Below are positions 61,458 through 64,000 of a stretch of 64,000 bases of DNA, piece by piece. The first letter of the stretch is position 1. Each line of letters opens with the position of its first letter. A program made the translations under genes and the position numbers. The notes beneath the pieces were generated by a model. It did not search any database and was not told the DNA's origin. It was given only the letters and a program-made list of their open reading frames with translations. Source of the stretch: CAVXFL01 sp963761015 (GTDB lineage Bacteria > Pseudomonadota > Alphaproteobacteria > Acetobacterales > Acetobacteraceae); the NCBI GenBank assembly GCA_963761015.1, contig CAVXFL010000016.1:1-64000 (forward strand). The letters are read 5' to 3'.

Positions 61458-63236
61458 TCAGCCGAGTGCTTCGGCGGGGGCGGGCGCGTCGGACGGGCCG
61501 GGCTCGCCGTTGACCGGGCTGAGCCGCATGGTGATTTCGTAGCGCGTGCCGTTGCCCTCGCTCACCGCGAGTGTCGCGCCCAATTGCCGCGCCAGCCCGC
61601 GCACCAGCTGGAGGCCCATGCCGTCGCGCACGCCGGTTTCGGTGTCGCTGCGGCCCGCCGGCAGCCCGACGCCGTCGTCCTCGACGACCAGTCTGGCCTG
61701 CTCGCCCTCGGTGGCGAGCCGCACCGAGATGTTGCCGCGGCGATCGCCGGGAAAAGCGTATTTCACCGCGTTGCCGACGGTCTCGGTCACGATCAGGGCG
61801 AGCGGCACCGCCTGATCGCTGGCGATCCTGAGGTCGACGGCCTCGATGTCCAGCCGGATGCGGTCACCGGCGCCGGGGCCGAGCGCCTGCGCGAGTTGGC
61901 CGCACAGCTCGACGAGAAAGCCGCGCATGTTGATCGCCTGCAGCTCGCCCTGGAGATACAGGTGCCGATGCAGGGTCGCCAACGCCCGCACCCGGTCGCG
62001 GGCCGACTGAAACTCGGCCTTCGCCTCGGGTTGGCGGATGCGCGACGCCTGCAGGTTCAACAGCGAGGCGACCACCTGGAGGTTGTTCTTCACCCGGTGG
62101 TGGATTTCCTGGGCCAGCAGTTCCTGTTTTTCGAGCGCCTTCCTGAGCTGCCCTTCGCGCTTGCCGAGCGCCTCGGTCGCCTGGCCGAACGCGCGCCGTA
62201 GCCCGTCCAGCTCCACGGGGAGGTCGTCGAGCTTGCCCGGGTCGAACGCGCCGCCGGCGCGCCAGCGGTCCACGGCGCCGGTCAGCCGCTCGATGGGCTG
62301 CACGAACGCGAGATTGGCGCCGAGCGCGACGGCGGCCACGCCCAGCACCATGAGCAGGCCGAGACCCAGTAGGCGGTCTTGCAGGATCTCGCGGGCGGCC
62401 GCGACGCTCTGCGTCGCATCCTGCGCGATCAGCAGTTGCAACCCGCCGCCGAGGTCGGTCATGGCGTAGAAATAAGGGTGGCCGGACACGGACGGCTGCG
62501 TGATGAGCACCGGTGCCGCCGACAGGAGCCGCTGCAGTTGCGGTGCCGGCGGTAGGGCGGCCGGCGCGGAGCCTGGCGCCGGAATCAGCCGGCCCTCCGG
62601 ATCGACGAGCCAGAGCGCGTAGGCGGAAGAGGCGTCGGCGGACAGCCGGTCGAACCAGTCCGCATGCACCAGCGCCCCCACGGCGCCGAAAAATCGGTTG
62701 TCCTTCAGCACGGGATAGGCGGCTTCGATCAGGATACCGCCACCGGCATTGCGCTCGGCGACGACCGTGAACGCCCGGGTCTGCTTGACCAGGCGAAACC
62801 AGCGGCCGCGCCCGGGCGGCTCGGACAGCGTCCCTGCCGCGTTTTGCGGGGCGAAGGCGCCACAGAGCGGCTGGCCGTCGGCATCGACAACCTGGAGCCC
62901 GGCATAACGATCGCCGTGCAGCTTGAGCACGCTGTCCAGCAGCCGTCGGCACCCGGCCGGTTCCGTGAGCAGCCCCGGTGTCCCGCCGATTGCGCCGAGG
63001 GCCTGCCCGACTTCCTCGATCGCGGCGCCATGACGCGCGCTCGCCGCCTGTTCGAGGAGCAGCACGTTTTCCTCCGCCCGCGACACCGCGGAGCGGTAGT
63101 TCTGCCACGCGACCAGCCCGGCCATCGCGGCAAGCGGAATGGCGCCCAGGAGCAGGAGCGCCACGAGCCGAGCCCGGAGCGAACGCAGCCCCGGCAGTCG
63201 CCTCATCCGTCCGCGGGCCGACCGATCCCCAGTCAC
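61458..63236 (-). CDS. HisKA_2-type sensor histidine kinase
   Basis: 592 residues starting at GTG 63236, which overlaps the nepR stop as GTGA. An N-terminal membrane helix (LVALLLLGAIPLAAMAGLVA), a periplasmic sensor domain of about 220 residues, a second helix (LLGLGLLMVLGVAAVALGAN), a HAMP-like segment, then the kinase core: phospho-His in EIHHRVKNNLQVVASLLNLQ, N-box ALIVTETVGNAVKYAF, and G-boxes VVEDDGVGLP and GMGLQLVRGL. Kinases of this class phosphorylate PhyR, which releases NepR from the stress sigma factor. Linked to both partners here. Confidence 0.9.
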   Translation of the reverse strand: MTGDRSARGRMRRLPGLRSLRARLVALLLLGAIPLAAMAGLVAWQNYRSAVSRAEENVLLLEQAASARHGAAIEEVGQALGAIGGTPGLLTEPAGCRRLLDSVLKLHGDRYAGLQVVDADGQPLCGAFAPQNAAGTLSEPPGRGRWFRLVKQTRAFTVVAERNAGGGILIEAAYPVLKDNRFFGAVGALVHADWFDRLSADASSAYALWLVDPEGRLIPAPGSAPAALPPAPQLQRLLSAAPVLITQPSVSGHPYFYAMTDLGGGLQLLIAQDATQSVAAAREILQDRLLGLGLLMVLGVAAVALGANLAFVQPIERLTGAVDRWRAGGAFDPGKLDDLPVELDGLRRAFGQATEALGKREGQLRKALEKQELLAQEIHHRVKNNLQVVASLLNLQASRIRQPEAKAEFQSARDRVRALATLHRHLYLQGELQAINMRGFLVELCGQLAQALGPGAGDRIRLDIEAVDLRIASDQAVPLALIVTETVGNAVKYAFPGDRRGNISVRLATEGEQARLVVEDDGVGLPAGRSDTETGVRDGMGLQLVRGLARQLGATLAVSEGNGTRYEITMRLSPVNGEPGPSDAPAPAEALG

Positions 63237-63406
63237 TGATTGCGATGCTCCTCGATCAGACGCAGCAGCTCTTCCGGGATCGGCTCGCTGGCGACGTCGT
63301 CGAACAGCTTATGCAAACTGCGCTGCAGCCAAACGTCGAAGGCTGAATCGGAGGTCTTTGGTTTGGACGGGCACAAAGGGATCGCCTTGTCCTTCGGCTG
63401 CTTCAT
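63233..63406 (-). CDS. nepR: NepR anti-sigma factor (57 residues)
   Basis: Starts at ATG 63406 (MKQPKDKAIPLCPSKPKTSD). The core FDVWLQRSLHKLFDDVASEP and IPEELLRLIEE is the two-helix NepR signature that clamps the EcfG sigma factor. The protein is short, as the family is. Its stop overlaps the kinase GTG by GTGA. It lies between the sigma factor gene (about 80 bases upstream) and the kinase, all minus strand, forming the general stress response module. Confidence 0.9.
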   Translation of the reverse strand: MKQPKDKAIPLCPSKPKTSDSAFDVWLQRSLHKLFDDVASEPIPEELLRLIEEHRNQ

Positions 63407-63487
63407 CGCGAGGCTTCATGTCCCTGGACGCACCCTTGGCCACGGAACGTCGGTCCGCAGGATTACTGCGCTGAGGTTACATCTGGG

Positions 63488-64000
63488 TTACGCGATATCG
63501 CCACCCCGGGATGCGTCGGCCTGGCCGCGAACGGCCGCGCGCGACGAATTGCCGACTCGTGTTGCCGTCCGGCCAGCCGCCGCTTCCTCGGCCGTCTCGC
63601 CCATCAGCCAAGCCTCGAGCTGCCGCCGCGCCCGGAACACTCGGCTTTTCGCGGTGCCGACCGCGCAGCCGGTGGCTTCGGCGAGGGCATCGTAGCTCAT
63701 GCCGTGGACGACGACCATCACGAGCGCCTCGCGCTGGTCGGCGGGAAGCCGGGTCAGCGCCTTGCCGAGTTCCTTCAGCGCCAGCCGGTCCTCGTGCGCC
63801 GCATCGGTCGAGAAGGCCGAGGACGGAACATCGTCGATATCGGTGGTGTCGCGACGCTTGCGCAGATTGGAGATGAAGCGGTTGCGGAGAATGCGGTGCA
63901 TCCAGGCGGCGAAGTTCGTGCCGGGGATGAAACTTTCGTGCGCGGATAGCGCGTTGCAGACGGCGTCCTGCACCAAATCTTCGGCGGCGGCGCGATTGCG
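63488..64000 (-). CDS. EcfG-type sigma factor, 5' end beyond the window
   Basis: At least 170 residues are visible; the frame continues upstream of the Met at 63976 to the edge (RNRAAAEDLVQDAVCNAL), so the start is outside. Region 2 includes NFAAWMHRILRNRFISNLRK and region 4 ALTRLPADQREALVMVVVHG with MSYDALAEATGCAVGTAKSR. This is the ECF15/EcfG pattern controlling the general stress response of alphaproteobacteria. NepR, encoded next, should be its antagonist. The last 30 residues are a family-variable tail. Confidence 0.9.
   Translation of the reverse strand, partial: RNRAAAEDLVQDAVCNALSAHESFIPGTNFAAWMHRILRNRFISNLRKRRDTTDIDDVPSSAFSTDAAHEDRLALKELGKALTRLPADQREALVMVVVHGMSYDALAEATGCAVGTAKSRVFRARRQLEAWLMGETAEEAAAGRTATRVGNSSRAAVRGQADASRGGDIA

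Overview
The window is high-GC alphaproteobacterial DNA, most likely from Rhodospirillales and probably Acetobacteraceae. This rests on several signals: a NepR/EcfG general stress module, a GAAC-N7-GAAC LexA box in front of lexA, a SAM-II-type riboswitch in front of metZ, and the order trpG-trpD-trpC-moaC-moeA-lexA. No rRNA is present, so the genus cannot be fixed.

Layout. Positions 1-11.3 kb are an integrated phage-like or satellite-like island. It ends in a tyrosine integrase beside the 3' end of a tRNA-Met(CAU), and apart from one IS630 element everything reads on the minus strand. From right to left it holds the integrase, small genes (one split by the IS630), an AlpA-type helix-turn-helix gene, a compact replication-like operon (a small domain protein, a degenerate Toprim-like protein, a coiled-coil protein in two frames, and a Walker A/B ATPase), an AT-rich stretch with mirrored CGTGAC/GTCACG repeats that looks like an origin, a roughly 1.1 kb minisatellite of 38-bp units between 56-bp direct repeats, and the start of a tail tape-measure gene that leaves the window. 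No head or packaging genes lie between the ATPase and the tape measure.

Positions 11.3-32.3 kb are mostly housekeeping: a sulfur-mobilisation operon (cysE, two cysteine desulfurases, ferredoxin, mnmA, and tRNA-Met overlapping the mnmA 3' end), tsaC and cysQ, pepA and holC, an unrecognised envelope-protein cluster, a cytochrome P450, a pentapeptide-repeat protein, a YihY-family protein, a PLP decarboxylase, tRNA-Cys, zur, hisI, a MaoC hydratase and a methyltransferase. Positions 32.4-39.8 kb are decaying accessory DNA: a Pao-type molybdenum aldehyde oxidoreductase locus with intact paoA but wrecked paoB and paoC, and a coxA gene split by an ISL3 element and then rearranged by an inversion that also involves a truncated IS3 element.

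Positions 39.7-64 kb are again mostly chromosomal core: a cytochrome c lipoprotein, two further lipoproteins, glnS, an SMP-30-type protein, metZ under a SAM-II riboswitch, tRNA-Gly(CCC), a zincin, a SWIM/SNF2 pair, pobA, an enolase-superfamily enzyme, a Kef-type antiporter, trpGDC-moaC-moeA-lexA, a flavin monooxygenase, and a stress module of sigma factor, NepR and HisKA_2 kinase. Four housekeeping genes (glnS, trpD, trpC, moeA) each carry one apparent frameshift that removal of a single base would repair. I read these as probable assembly errors, in contrast to the real decay in pao and cox.
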